Source of the DNA: an uncultured Lachnospiraceae bacterium
GTDB lineage: Bacteria > Bacillota > Clostridia > Lachnospirales > Lachnospiraceae
Reading direction: 5' to 3'
Assembly: GCA_902802515.1 (NCBI GenBank)
Contig: CADCMM010000010.1
Span: 1 to 64,000, forward strand
DNA: 64,000 bases
Part shown: positions 47,733 to 57,121 of the stretch, in pieces
Layout of the letters: every line of letters starts with the position of its first letter
Position numbering within the stretch: the stretch's first letter is position 1
Notes under the pieces: model-generated
Databases searched by the model: none
The model's input: the letters and a program-made list of their open reading frames with translations, nothing else
What the model was told of the DNA's origin: nothing
Made by a program: the position numbers and the translations under genes

Positions 47733-49946
47733 TCATAGCGCTGCCATCTCCCTCATGCGCAGCGCCAGACTGCTGTAACGTTTCTGCTGCGTAGTGTTAT
47801 CGATCATCTGGTAAAATACTTCCGGATCTCCCACTAAGGTTACGCAGCTTTTTGCCCTGGTGACCGCCGTGTACAGCAGATTGCGGTTCATCAGCATGCG
47901 GGGTCCGCTAAGCAGCGGGATCACTACCGCAGGGTACTCGCTTCCCTGGGATTTGTGGATCGTGACGGCGTAAGCGAGTTCCAGTTCCTCAAGGTTTCCA
48001 AAGGGATATTCGATATAGCGATGTTCATCGAATTCTACTGTCAGCTTTTCCGTATATTCATTGATTTCCCGTACAATTCCCATATCTCCGTTGAACACTC
48101 CGGTGCCCCGCTCGATGGGCATTCCGTATTTCCCTCGGATTTCCCACTCTGCCTGGTAATTATTCTTGATCTGCATCACCTTGTCCCCCTCCCGGAACAG
48201 GGCTTCGCCTCTCATGTATTCCTTCTTTTCCGGCGCTTTCGGATTCAGATATTCCTGCAGGATACGATTCAGCCGCTCCACCCCGAGCAAACCTTTTCTC
48301 ATGGGCGTGAGTACCTGTATCTCACTGGGATCCGCATGGACATAGCCCGGGAGCTTTTGCTGCACAAGCTGGATGGCAATGCTGATGATCACATTGGCGT
48401 CCTGCCGCTTCAGGAAAAAGAAATCCCTGCTTTTGTTGTCCAGCTCCATGTGTTCGCCGTGGTTGATCTTATGGGCGTTCACCACAATGTCGCTCTCTTT
48501 CGCCTGCCGGAAGATCCGGGTAAGGCGCACCACCTGGCACTGCCCGGAATCAATGATATCCTTCAGCACACAGCCAGGACCTACCGATGGAAGCTGATTC
48601 ACATCTCCCACCATGATCAGCCGGGTACCAACCGTGACAGCAGACAGCAGCGCGTACAGTAAGTGGATGTCTACCATAGACATCTCATCCACGATGATCA
48701 CATCCGAATCCAACGGGTTCTCCTCATTGCGCCCGAACCCCGCTGCGCCGCCCTCCGGTCCTCCGGCCACTTCCAGCAGCCGGTGAATGGTTCTTGCCTC
48801 ATATCCCGTAGCTTCTGTCATGCGCTTGGCTGCCCGGCCTGTGGGAGCCGCAAGGGCAATCTCCAACCCTTCCTCCTCAAAATAAGAGATCAGGGTGTTT
48901 ATGGTAGTTGTTTTTCCGGTACCAGGACCGCCTGTGATCACCGTCAGTCCGCAGCGCACTGCCTCGATGACCGCCTGCCGCTGTTTCTCATCCAGCACGG
49001 TGCCGCTTTGCTTCTCGATCTTGCGGATTTTTTCCAGCACCTTATCTTCCTGTATCTCCCCGCTGATGTTCAGGTCATGCAGCATTTTTGCCGCATTCAG
49101 CTCCAGATAGTAATAGGACGCGGCATAAATCTTTACCTCGTCCTCCTCATTCTTAATCACAATTTTACGCTGCATTGCCATATCCGTCAGATGGTCGTCC
49201 AGATCTTCCAGATTCACTCCCAGAAGCTCCGTGGTCCTGCGCAGCAATTCCTCTCTGGGCAAATACACATGTCCGTCCTGGGATGCCTGCTGCAGCACAT
49301 AAAAAATCCCGCTGCGGATCCGAAAATCAGAATCGGTCTGAATACCCGCCCGGCGGGCGATCTCATCCGCGATACGAAACCCTACACCGGTAATATCATC
49401 TGCCATGCGATAGGGATTCTCTGTGATCACCCGATAGATCTCTGAGCCGTAGCGCTGATAGATCTTCACCGCCAACGCAGTTGTGATCCCATACTGCTGC
49501 AGAAAGATCATGGCCTCCCGCATATCCTTTTTTTCTTCGATCTGCTGGGCGATCTCTCTGGCTTTGCGCTCGCTGATTCCCTTGATCTCCGCCAGCCGCT
49601 CCGGTTCCATCTCAATAATGCGGAACGTATCTTCTTTGAATCTGCGCACAATACGGGCGGCCAGCGCGCTGCCCACCCCTTTGATCGCTCCAGATCCAAG
49701 GTAACGCTCCATGGCGATCATATCTTCCGGGGCTTTTACTTCATAGGCCTCAATCTGAAGCTGTTCCCCGTAAGTGGCATGCTCTGCGAAGTGCCCCCGG
49801 ACCGTCAGAAATTCGCCCTCACTGACAAGAGGGAGCATTCCCACACAGGTAATCTCTTCCTCTCCGGCTGTCAGATTCATTACCGTATATCCGTTTTCCT
49901 TATTTCGATAGACGATATGCTCTACATATCCCTCGATAATTTCCAT
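47733..49946 (-). CDS. recD2: RecD2-type ATP-dependent DNA helicase
   Basis: 737 residues. N-terminal OB-like domain (~1-80), helix-hairpin-helix region (~90-200), Walker A GGPGTGKTTTINTL (~340-353), Walker B VDEMSMVD (~426-433), GDVNQLPSVG (~455-464) and the C-terminal UvrD-like motif IHKSQGSEYPAVVIPL (~660-675). This 5'-3' helicase acts in DNA repair without RecBC. Its start follows mreB directly (1 bp gap). Confidence 0.95.
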   Translation of the reverse strand: MEIIEGYVEHIVYRNKENGYTVMNLTAGEEEITCVGMLPLVSEGEFLTVRGHFAEHATYGEQLQIEAYEVKAPEDMIAMERYLGSGAIKGVGSALAARIVRRFKEDTFRIIEMEPERLAEIKGISERKAREIAQQIEEKKDMREAMIFLQQYGITTALAVKIYQRYGSEIYRVITENPYRMADDITGVGFRIADEIARRAGIQTDSDFRIRSGIFYVLQQASQDGHVYLPREELLRRTTELLGVNLEDLDDHLTDMAMQRKIVIKNEEDEVKIYAASYYYLELNAAKMLHDLNISGEIQEDKVLEKIRKIEKQSGTVLDEKQRQAVIEAVRCGLTVITGGPGTGKTTTINTLISYFEEEGLEIALAAPTGRAAKRMTEATGYEARTIHRLLEVAGGPEGGAAGFGRNEENPLDSDVIIVDEMSMVDIHLLYALLSAVTVGTRLIMVGDVNQLPSVGPGCVLKDIIDSGQCQVVRLTRIFRQAKESDIVVNAHKINHGEHMELDNKSRDFFFLKRQDANVIISIAIQLVQQKLPGYVHADPSEIQVLTPMRKGLLGVERLNRILQEYLNPKAPEKKEYMRGEALFREGDKVMQIKNNYQAEWEIRGKYGMPIERGTGVFNGDMGIVREINEYTEKLTVEFDEHRYIEYPFGNLEELELAYAVTIHKSQGSEYPAVVIPLLSGPRMLMNRNLLYTAVTRAKSCVTLVGDPEVFYQMIDNTTQQKRYSSLALRMREMAAL

Positions 49947-50957
49947 TCAGTATTGCTCCGCTTCCTCTTTATTTGCTCCCGCAGAGGTCAGTTCCACGTA
50001 CAAACCGGTTCCTACCGCTACCGCCGTCATGGGATCTTCTGCAGTTACTGTGTTTACCCCGGTCTTCGCCTCGATCAGTTCCTCCAGGCCTCCCAAAAGA
50101 GCGCCTCCTCCCACCAGGACAATGCCGCGGTCTACCACATCTGCCGCCAGTTCCGGCGGAGTACGTTCCAGAACACTGTGCACCGCGTCCACGATCTGAC
50201 CTGCCAGTTCTTTAAGAGCATCCCTGGTATCTTCCGAAGTGATCTTCACTGTTTTAGGCAGACCCGTCACAATGTCCCGCCCATTGACTTCCATCACATT
50301 CTGCTCCGGACGTTCAAACACAGTTCCGATATTGATTTTAATTTCCTCTGCTGCCTGCTCACTGATCACCAGACCAAAGTTATTTTTTACATGCTTTACA
50401 ATGGCTTCGTCGAAATCGTTTCCGCCTATCTTAATGGAATGACTCACCACAACTCCATTGATGGAGAGCACCGCCACGCTGCAAGTGCCGCCTCCGATAT
50501 CTACGATCATATTTCCGCTTGGTCTGGAAATATCGATTCCTGCGCCGATGGCCGCAGCCACCGGTTCCTCTACCACATGTACTTCCCTTGCGCCGGCCTG
50601 GTAAGTGGCGTCTTCAACCGCTTTTCTCTCTACCTCCGTCACAATGCTGGGTATACAAATACTGACTCTTGGCTTTCGAAACGACAGCCTCCCCATCGCT
50701 TTCTGGATAAAATGACGCAGCATCTGTTCCGTTACAACATAATCAGAGATGATCCCGTTTTTCATGGGCCGCACTGCCACAATGTTTCCCGGGGTACGTC
50801 CCAGCATCAGCCGGGCTTCCTCTCCGATCGCCTTTATTTTGTTGTTATCCCTGTCAAACGCCACCACGGAGGGCTCCTTTAACACAACGCCTTTCCCCCT
50901 GACGTAAACCAGTATGCTGGATGTCCCCAGATCAATTCCTATATCCGTCCCCGCCAT
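49947..50957 (-). CDS. mreB: Rod shape-determining protein, MreB/Mbl family
   Basis: 336 residues from the Met at 50957 (AAAGGAG upstream; a longer frame to 51017 lacks one). Actin-fold motifs: phosphate-1 DIGIDLGTSSILVYVRGKG (~5-23), MIVDIGGGTCSVAV (~156-169), and the adenosine motif GIVLVGGGALLGGLEELI (~287-304). It polymerises under the membrane to guide wall synthesis. The usual mreC/mreD partners are absent here, so it may be an Mbl- or MreBH-like paralogue. Confidence 0.92.
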   Translation of the reverse strand: MAGTDIGIDLGTSSILVYVRGKGVVLKEPSVVAFDRDNNKIKAIGEEARLMLGRTPGNIVAVRPMKNGIISDYVVTEQMLRHFIQKAMGRLSFRKPRVSICIPSIVTEVERKAVEDATYQAGAREVHVVEEPVAAAIGAGIDISRPSGNMIVDIGGGTCSVAVLSINGVVVSHSIKIGGNDFDEAIVKHVKNNFGLVISEQAAEEIKINIGTVFERPEQNVMEVNGRDIVTGLPKTVKITSEDTRDALKELAGQIVDAVHSVLERTPPELAADVVDRGIVLVGGGALLGGLEELIEAKTGVNTVTAEDPMTAVAVGTGLYVELTSAGANKEEAEQY

Positions 50958-51032
50958 ATTTATACTCCTTTTATTCTTATGTGGTCTTAGACCACTGCCT
51001 GTAATGCAGTCGTTCACTCCAAATCAGTTTTT

Positions 51033-51902
51033 TTAATATGTTTCTTTGGTACGTCTTCTTCTAAACAAAAGGATCAGGATCACAGACAGCACGACCAGTA
51101 GTCCTGAAAGCAGCTGCGACACCGGAATCCCCGCGCCAGGAAGAACCAGCTGGTCAGTCCGCAGTCCCTCGATCCACAGCCGGCCCAGTCCATATAGTAA
51201 CAAATAAAGCAAAAAAACTTCTCCGTTAAATTTTCGAATCCCCTTCAGCGTTACAATCAGCAAAATAATCAGCACCCCCATATTCCACAGTGATTCGTAC
51301 AGAAACGTGGGATGCACCTGGATGTAGGTGATCCCATCTGCCGTAACTGCGTTCGCCATCATTTCTTCTGTGACTTCTGAAGAACGGACTGCGTCAAGGG
51401 GCAGCCGCATCGCCAGCAGGCCGTTGGTATACCCGCCGAACGCCTCCCGGTTGAAGAAATTTCCCCATCGTCCGATCAGCTGTCCCAGCACCAGCCCCAG
51501 GCAGGCCGTATCCAGCGTCAGACCGTACTGCATGTTCTTTCTTTTGCTGAAAATAATACTGGTGGCCACACCACCGATCACTCCGCCGTAGATTGCCAGT
51601 CCGCCTCCCCGAAAATTCAATATCTCAGACAGGTTATCTTTATAATAATCCCAGGAGAAGATCACATAATATGCCCGGGCGCACAACAGGGAAACTACAA
51701 TGGCGATCATCGCCAGATTAAAATAATCGTCCGGGTTCTGCCCCGTCTTCTTCGCGATCCACATGGCCAGATAAATACCGGCCAGCATGGACACCGCAAT
51801 AATAATTCCATAGTAGGCGATCTCAAATCCGAATACAGAGATGGTCTTACCCACGTTTGGAAAAGTAATTCCCAGATTTGGAAACCCAATGGAATTTACC
51901 AT
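51033..51902 (-). CDS. lgt: Prolipoprotein diacylglyceryl transferase
   Basis: 289 residues, about seven membrane segments. Lgt signature GRWGNFFNREAFGG (~145-158) contains the essential arginine; RGGGLAIYGGVIGG (~97-110) lies before it. It transfers diacylglycerol to the cysteine of lipoprotein precursors, such as the leucine-rich lipoprotein in this window. It follows ychF by 9 bp. Confidence 0.95.
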   Translation of the reverse strand: MVNSIGFPNLGITFPNVGKTISVFGFEIAYYGIIIAVSMLAGIYLAMWIAKKTGQNPDDYFNLAMIAIVVSLLCARAYYVIFSWDYYKDNLSEILNFRGGGLAIYGGVIGGVATSIIFSKRKNMQYGLTLDTACLGLVLGQLIGRWGNFFNREAFGGYTNGLLAMRLPLDAVRSSEVTEEMMANAVTADGITYIQVHPTFLYESLWNMGVLIILLIVTLKGIRKFNGEVFLLYLLLYGLGRLWIEGLRTDQLVLPGAGIPVSQLLSGLLVVLSVILILLFRRRRTKETY

Positions 51903-51911
51903 AATTGCTCC

Positions 51912-53009
51912 TTATACATTAAATCTAAACAAGATCACATCGCCGTCCTGCACGACATACTCTTTTCCTTCCAGTCCCACCAGGCCTTTTTCTTTGGCAG
52001 CGGATAAGGAACCGCAATCTAAAAGATCTTTATAATTTACCACCTCAGCTCTGATAAATCCGCGTTCGAAATCAGAGTGGATCTTGCCTGCTGCCTGAGG
52101 CGCCTTTGTGCCCTTCTTTATGGTCCAGGCTCTCGTTTCCGTCTCACCGGCAGTCAGATAACTCATCAGTCCCAGAAGATCATAGCTTGCCCGGATCAGC
52201 TTCTCCAGACCGGACTCTTTCAGGCCAAGGTCTTCCAGAAACATGGCCTTCTCGTCCTCCTCTAATTCGGAGATCTCTTCCTCGATCTGAGCGCAGATCA
52301 CAAACACTCCGCTGCCGGTTTCCTTGGCGTACTCCCGCACTTCCTGCACATAATGGTTGGAAGCTCCATCGTCCGCCAGATCATCCTCTGCCACATTGGC
52401 CGCAAAGATCACCGGTTTCCCAGTGAGCAGGTTGTAGGAAGCCAGCCATGCCTGCTCGTCCTCATCCTCCGTCTGGAAGGTGATAGCCAGTTTTTCCGCC
52501 TCAAGATGCTCCTTGATGCGGCTTAGTAAATCCAGTTCTTTCGCCAATGTCTTATCGTTTCTGGCTCCCTTGGATGTCTTGGCGATCCTTCTCTCCAGTA
52601 TTTCCAGGTCGGAGAAGATCAATTCCAGATTGATGGTTTCAATGTCCCGCACCGGATCCACACTGCCATCCACATGGATGACGTTGCTATCCTCGAAACA
52701 ACGCACCACATGGACGATGGCATCCACCTCACGGATATTTGCCAGAAACTGATTGCCCAGGCCTTCTCCTTTCGAAGCGCCTTTCACCAATCCCGCGATA
52801 TCAACGAACTCGATCACCGCCGGGGTCACCTTAGCGGAATGATATAGATCAGCCAGGAGTTTTAAACGTTCATCCGGCACCGCCACTACGCCCACATTGG
52901 GATCAATGGTACAGAACGGATAGTTAGCGGACTCCGCTCCGGCTTTTGTCAGTGAATTAAATAATGTACTTTTGCCCACATTCGGTAGGCCTACTATTCC
53001 TAGTTTCAT
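51912..53009 (-). CDS. ychF: Ribosome-binding ATPase YchF (Obg-like)
   Basis: 365 residues. G1 loop [12 protein letters not shown] (~6-17), [20 protein letters not shown] (~69-88), a coiled-coil insertion (~130-200) and a C-terminal TGS domain (~280-364; [20 protein letters not shown]). It binds ATP rather than GTP in studied homologues. First of a run ychF-lgt-mreB-recD2 with short gaps. Confidence 0.96.
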   Translation of the reverse strand: MKLGIVGLPNVGKSTLFNSLTKAGAESANYPFCTIDPNVGVVAVPDERLKLLADLYHSAKVTPAVIEFVDIAGLVKGASKGEGLGNQFLANIREVDAIVHVVRCFEDSNVIHVDGSVDPVRDIETINLELIFSDLEILERRIAKTSKGARNDKTLAKELDLLSRIKEHLEAEKLAITFQTEDEDEQAWLASYNLLTGKPVIFAANVAEDDLADDGASNHYVQEVREYAKETGSGVFVICAQIEEEISELEEDEKAMFLEDLGLKESGLEKLIRASYDLLGLMSYLTAGETETRAWTIKKGTKAPQAAGKIHSDFERGFIRAEVVNYKDLLDCGSLSAAKEKGLVGLEGKEYVVQDGDVILFRFNV

Positions 53010-53285
53010 TTATGATCACATCTCCTTTGTTTACAAGCTTTTTCGGGTTTTTCTTTCGGTTTCCGCACCAATTCCGCACCAATTTTACGCAAATTGCGCT
53101 TTGATTTGCAGAACCTGCCATCTGATCCCTCTTAAACATAACTGACATTATAGCAAAAAAGCGGAAGTTTCACAATAGGATTGTTTAAATTAGAATTTTA
53201 CCTATTTTTTAGAAACAATCGGCATTGTTCGATACTTCCTGTTCTGTCTCTTGTCATCCATTTTGACTAAATATTCCGTTTTTTT

Positions 53286-53604
53286 TTTTTTTAGTTAATC
53301 TTTCAATCCGCATGGCTTCCCGGTCTTTGACGAATTTTCTTGTTTTTTACTTTTTTAGTCTATCATTCATTCCCCATTGCTTCTCAACCTTTGACGAAAT
53401 TTCTTGTTTTTTACTTTTTTAGTCTATCTTTCATTCCCCATTGTTTCTCAACCTTTGACGAAATTTCTTGTTTTTTACTTTTTTAGTCTATCTTTCATTC
53501 CCCATTGCCTCTCAACCTTTGACGAAATTTCTTGTTTTTTACTTTTTTAGTCTATCTTTCATCCCACATGGCTTCCCGGTCTTTAACTAAATATCCTATT
53601 TTTG
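53286..53604 (+). repeat. Five tandem 64-bp repeats
   Basis: The period is exactly 64 bp: ACTTTTTTAGTC begins at 53349, 53413, 53477 and 53541, and a degenerate unit precedes at ~53286. The three inner units are almost identical; the first and last share a variant (CATGGCTTCCCGGTCTTT) absent from the inner ones. Units are AT-rich, with no coding capacity and no spacers, so this is not a CRISPR. It lies in the long gap upstream of ychF. Confidence 0.9.
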
Positions 53605-53660
53605 CATTTTTAATCAATTTCTCTTGCTTTACATTTTTCCCATATTGCACTTATATATAT

Positions 53661-53698
53661 TGATGTTGGGGTCAAAAGGTCTTTTGACCCTTACATCA
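53661..53698. repeat. Perfect palindrome GGGTCAAAAG/CTTTTGACCC
   Basis: 10-bp perfect arms with a 2-nt centre (53669-53690), extended by TGATGT and ACATCA outside. It could be an operator or an RNA hairpin; no T-run follows on either strand. Confidence 0.55.
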
Positions 53699-53749
53699 TA
53701 TATTGCCTATATCAAATTTCGTAGCCTTTTATGTCTATAATAAAGGCGC

Positions 53750-53911
53750 TAGTATAGCTGTTCGTAAATAACTGGACTATATGCGTAGAATGTTTTTTCG
53801 AGGGCGCTGATCAAAAAACGTAGGCGTAGCGGCTACGCTGAGGCTTTTTGACCTGTGCGATCGGAAAAACAGGCAAGCATAGAGTCCAGTTATTTCGAAA
53901 CAGTTATACTA
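53750..53911 (+). repeat. Family D: 162-bp palindromic MITE-like element
   Basis: Ends are ~35-bp inverted repeats: TAGTATAGCTGTTCG on the left and, reverse complement, TAGTATAACTGTTTCG on the right, both continuing AAATAACTGGACT. The centre contains a further stem (GCGTAGC with GCTACGC). The whole would fold into one long hairpin. Only one copy was seen in the window. Confidence 0.7.
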
Positions 53912-53942
53912 GATCCACATGTATTGTACAACGGAGGTGATT

Positions 53943-54125
53943 TTATCGTACTACGTTTATCGTCCCTTGCGTCCTCTGGTCTCCCCAACTCTGCTGGGGG
54001 TTTGAGTCTGTTTCAATAACAGGAATGATTTGCCACATTGCATTTTCAAACACGCGAATCGTATGCTTTATATCATGTCCATCGGAATTATTTTGAAACA
54101 AGTCCGCCAAAATCAGGATTGATCG
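53943..54125 (-). pseudogene. Gene fragment resembling an HD-domain hydrolase
   Basis: An open stretch of 60 codons without a start codon, between a TGA at 54126 and TAA at 53943. Part of it (SDGHDIKHTIRVFENA) resembles the first His-Asp helix of HD-superfamily phosphohydrolases. The rest of the domain is missing, so this is at most a remnant. The remaining gap to 54207 shows no gene. Confidence 0.4.
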
Positions 54126-54207
54126 TCAAGAAATGCGCTGTGGTGAGATAGCCTTCTCAGCGTGATTCGCCAATCCGAGGACGGTGAATTGCAGAAAGAT
54201 AATTCAG

Positions 54208-55668
54208 TTAACTTTTATACAAAATAATCGGCATGTTGGTTCCGCAATTTGCATAGATGACTGCTGCGGCTGATTCCGGCAGGTTCACGCAGCCATGGGA
54301 TCCATAGGTCTGATAGATATTTCCTCCGAAGGAAGTCCTCCAGGAAGCGTCATGCAGTCCCTGTCCATCGCAGAAAGGCATCCAATACTTCACCTCTACA
54401 TCCCAGCTGTTGGAACCGCCTCCGCCTTGTCCCACCAGGTTGAAGGGGCTTGCTTTGTAGGCGATGGCATAGGCTCCTGCTACAGTCTCCCGTTCCTGGG
54501 TGGGAGTGCCGGTCACCACATCTGTCTCCAGGATCAGACCGCCATCCCGGTACATCCAGAGATGCTGCAAAGTCAGATCTACTTCAATATAGTTTCCATT
54601 CAGATCATTGTTTCCGTTCCTGCTGTAACCGGCGATCTCATAGATTGGTTCACGCTCCACAGCAGTGTTTTTCTCCAGATCTTCCAGAAGCCGCACATAC
54701 TCCCCGTCCACATCTACCCGGTAGCCGTACTCATTGTTGTCAATTGTGATTCTGGCGCCATAGGCAGTCACAAAGGTTCTGGGCTCATAGATGGTGTTAT
54801 GCCTTGTGGAAAAATCATAGAGGAAATCATAGATAGTCTTTTCATCCAACTCTGCCGTTCCATTTTTAATCTTCAGCCAGCCTTCTATGGTCTCCCAGTC
54901 TATGATCTCCTTTTCCGCGCCAAACAGATAGGTGATCTTTGCGTCTTTGTAGCGATTGTACACCGCCGCCACAGCATTCAATTCCTCAGAATCTTTCGTG
55001 ATCTCTGGCTTTCTATAAATATACGAGGGTATTTCAATGTTCAGGAAGGTTCCGGAAATATCCGGTTCCACATTTGTCACCGCCTCTTTGACAATTTTCT
55101 GAAGATCGGCGTCGTCAAACTCTGTGCCGTACACTTCCTCCCGGATATAATAATCATCCTCGCCACGCTCCAGCGACGCGTTCTGCGTCGGGACCCGGGG
55201 AGTTTCCAGATTATCTGCGATGATCACCTTTTTCAATGTATCCTCATCCAGTTTCACAGGAAGAACAAGTTCATAGTTTCTGCCAAACAGAAATCTCCAC
55301 GGAAAAAAGGTCTCCTGGTTTTGAACCAGTTCTTCCAACTCGTTTTGAAGCTGCGCCTCATCCACAGAATATCCCATGTCCGCCAGAGTTACCATCAGTT
55401 CCATCCGCCCGTCTTCCCACAGCTTTACAAAAGTGCAATCATCCGCACCGGCAAAAAGCTCAGTAACCTCATCTACGCTCATCCCGGTAATGTCGTATCC
55501 GTTCAGCGCGGAAACATGATAGAATCTTCCCTTCATCTGAAGAAGATACAAAACATGAATGGCAATTATTATAATCAGGACAGCTGCAATGCACAGTCCC
55601 CTTCTGCGGATCTGACTGGCTCTTTGCTCCTGTTTTCGGTTTTTCTGAACAAAACTTTCCGATCTCAT
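54208..55668 (-). CDS. L,D-transpeptidase (YkuD) with peptidoglycan-binding-4 domains
   Basis: 486 residues. A basic N-terminus and one membrane helix (~29-46) anchor it outside the cell. Two PG_binding_4-like domains follow (~55-330; NGYDITGMSVDEV at ~57). The C-terminal YkuD domain (~355-486) carries the catalytic SHGCVNLPES, with the active cysteine near residue 458. It forms 3-3 peptide cross-links or attaches groups to peptidoglycan. Stands alone between the long empty region and thiN. Confidence 0.94.
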   Translation of the reverse strand: MRSESFVQKNRKQEQRASQIRRRGLCIAAVLIIIIAIHVLYLLQMKGRFYHVSALNGYDITGMSVDEVTELFAGADDCTFVKLWEDGRMELMVTLADMGYSVDEAQLQNELEELVQNQETFFPWRFLFGRNYELVLPVKLDEDTLKKVIIADNLETPRVPTQNASLERGEDDYYIREEVYGTEFDDADLQKIVKEAVTNVEPDISGTFLNIEIPSYIYRKPEITKDSEELNAVAAVYNRYKDAKITYLFGAEKEIIDWETIEGWLKIKNGTAELDEKTIYDFLYDFSTRHNTIYEPRTFVTAYGARITIDNNEYGYRVDVDGEYVRLLEDLEKNTAVEREPIYEIAGYSRNGNNDLNGNYIEVDLTLQHLWMYRDGGLILETDVVTGTPTQERETVAGAYAIAYKASPFNLVGQGGGGSNSWDVEVKYWMPFCDGQGLHDASWRTSFGGNIYQTYGSHGCVNLPESAAAVIYANCGTNMPIILYKS

Positions 55669-55690
55669 CTTCTACCGCCTTCCTATCCTT

Positions 55691-55724
55691 CAGGAAAACG
55701 CTGATTTTATCAACATTTCCTTAA
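55691..55724 (+). repeat. Family C palindrome, copy between L,D-transpeptidase and thiN
   Basis: GGAAAACGCTGATTTTATCAACATTTCC with TTAA border: a degenerate member of the GGAAACGCTGATT family; it reaches the thiN stop codon region. Confidence 0.5.
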
Positions 55725-56371
55725 TCCTTTGTTTCCATTACCAGTAGTTTTCCGGTCTCAAAATCAATCTCCGCCGTCTCTGCTGTAATCTCATTGCTGA
55801 CGCCCCTGCTGCCAGCTGTTCCCAATGTAAAATGTTTCACCGGATATTTTACCCCCCTCAGAGTAAGTCCTGTGACATCGCCCCCATAGGCAAAAAGCGA
55901 GAGGAATGTTCCCCACTGGTCGCTTCGCCTCACAGTGAACTGTCGATCCCGCATATACACCATATTATGGGAATCCACCAGACGGCAGTCCGCTCCCCGT
56001 TCCAAAGCCAGAGCCAACACCTGCAGGTTGGCAAACATATGGTCCATTCTGCTGCCGGTACCTCCCAGGATATCAATAGTCCCGCAGCCTAACTCCAGGG
56101 CCTGTTCCACGGCGATCTCCGTGTCCGTCCAGTCTTTTTCCGGACGAAAACGGCGGATTGCTATGGTTTCACTGCCCTGATAAGGTTCCAAAACCGCAGC
56201 TGACGCAGAGTCAAAATCCCCCACGATATGGCTGGGCAAAATGTGGTGGTGATGCAGAAACAACAATCCCCGATCCGCTGCTATAATATGATCATACCTC
56301 TTTTTCTTTAAAAAGCTAAGGGCAAAATCTTCCTCGATCCTGCCCCCGCTTATAATTACTGCATTTCTCAT
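55721..56371 (-). CDS. thiN: Thiamine diphosphokinase
   Basis: 216 residues. It converts thiamine plus ATP to thiamine diphosphate and AMP. Family stretches: AADRGLLFLHHHHILPSHIV (~31-50), GDFDSAS (~51-57), DWTDTEIAVEQAL (~80-92) and GGTGSRMDHMFANL (~102-115), which hold the nucleotide and metal-binding acidic residues. Near the end of the rsmB-to-thiN block, a usual position in Clostridia. Confidence 0.94.
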   Translation of the reverse strand: MRNAVIISGGRIEEDFALSFLKKKRYDHIIAADRGLLFLHHHHILPSHIVGDFDSASAAVLEPYQGSETIAIRRFRPEKDWTDTEIAVEQALELGCGTIDILGGTGSRMDHMFANLQVLALALERGADCRLVDSHNMVYMRDRQFTVRRSDQWGTFLSLFAYGGDVTGLTLRGVKYPVKHFTLGTAGSRGVSNEITAETAEIDFETGKLLVMETKD

Positions 56372-56444
56372 CTGACATGATATACTTTCTTTTCTGACAT
56401 TTTTACACTCGCTTACTGTTTTCTCTTGTATCTATTCCGTACCC

Positions 56445-57119
56445 TCATAGATACGATTTCTTCTCATATTCACTCATGATCTTTAAATATTTCTCAACAT
56501 TGCCCGCAATATCTCCGCCAAATATGGCGGAGCCCGCTACACATACATTCGCTCCGGCTTCCAGCACGGATCGGATGGTGGCATCATTGATACCGCCGTC
56601 CACCTCGATATCTGTTGTAAGCCCCCGTTCATTTAACTGTCTTCTGAGCCGGGAAATCTTTTCTGTCATCCCCGTAATATACTTCTGACCGCCAAATCCG
56701 GGATTCACTGTCATGATCAAAATCATATCCGTCTTATCCCACAGGTAATCCAGTACGGTCAGCGGTGTTGCCGGACAAAGAGCCAGCCCCGCCTTTACGC
56801 CTTTGCTTTGTATATAATCCAGAGTGCGATCCAGATGACGGCAGGCTTCCGCGTGGATCGTGATGATATCCGCGCCGCAGCTTACAAACTCGTCAATATA
56901 GCGTTCCGGATCCTGAATCATCAAATGTACATCAAAAACCCGCTCCGTCGCGCTGCGGATAGAAGAGATTACCGGCATTCCAAAGGAAATACTTGGAACG
57001 AAGATCCCATCCATCACATCGATATGAATATATTGCGCTCCGGCTTCGTCAGCTTCATGGATATTGGCAGCCAGATTTTTAAAGTCTGCCGATAAAATAG
57101 ACGGGGCTAAAATATTCAT
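56445..57119 (-). CDS. rpe: Ribulose-phosphate 3-epimerase
   Basis: 224 residues, a single TIM barrel. It interconverts ribulose-5-phosphate and xylulose-5-phosphate. Visible: APSILSADF (~5-13), HIDVMDGIFVPSISFG (~32-47) with a metal-binding His and Asp, LMIQDPERYI (~67-76), MTVNPGFGGQKYI (~136-148), and VDGGIND (~173-179) with a catalytic Asp. It follows rsgA by 2 bp. Confidence 0.96.
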   Translation of the reverse strand: MNILAPSILSADFKNLAANIHEADEAGAQYIHIDVMDGIFVPSISFGMPVISSIRSATERVFDVHLMIQDPERYIDEFVSCGADIITIHAEACRHLDRTLDYIQSKGVKAGLALCPATPLTVLDYLWDKTDMILIMTVNPGFGGQKYITGMTEKISRLRRQLNERGLTTDIEVDGGINDATIRSVLEAGANVCVAGSAIFGGDIAGNVEKYLKIMSEYEKKSYL

Positions 57120-57121
57120 GC

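Noticed and set aside
53286-53604. CRISPR-like array
   Set aside because: The repeats are directly adjacent with no variable spacers of constant length and no cas genes nearby.
53938-54006. Small plus-strand peptide after a GGAGGTG site
   Set aside because: Only about 22 codons from a GTG, overlapping the HD-like fragment; no family or partner supports it.
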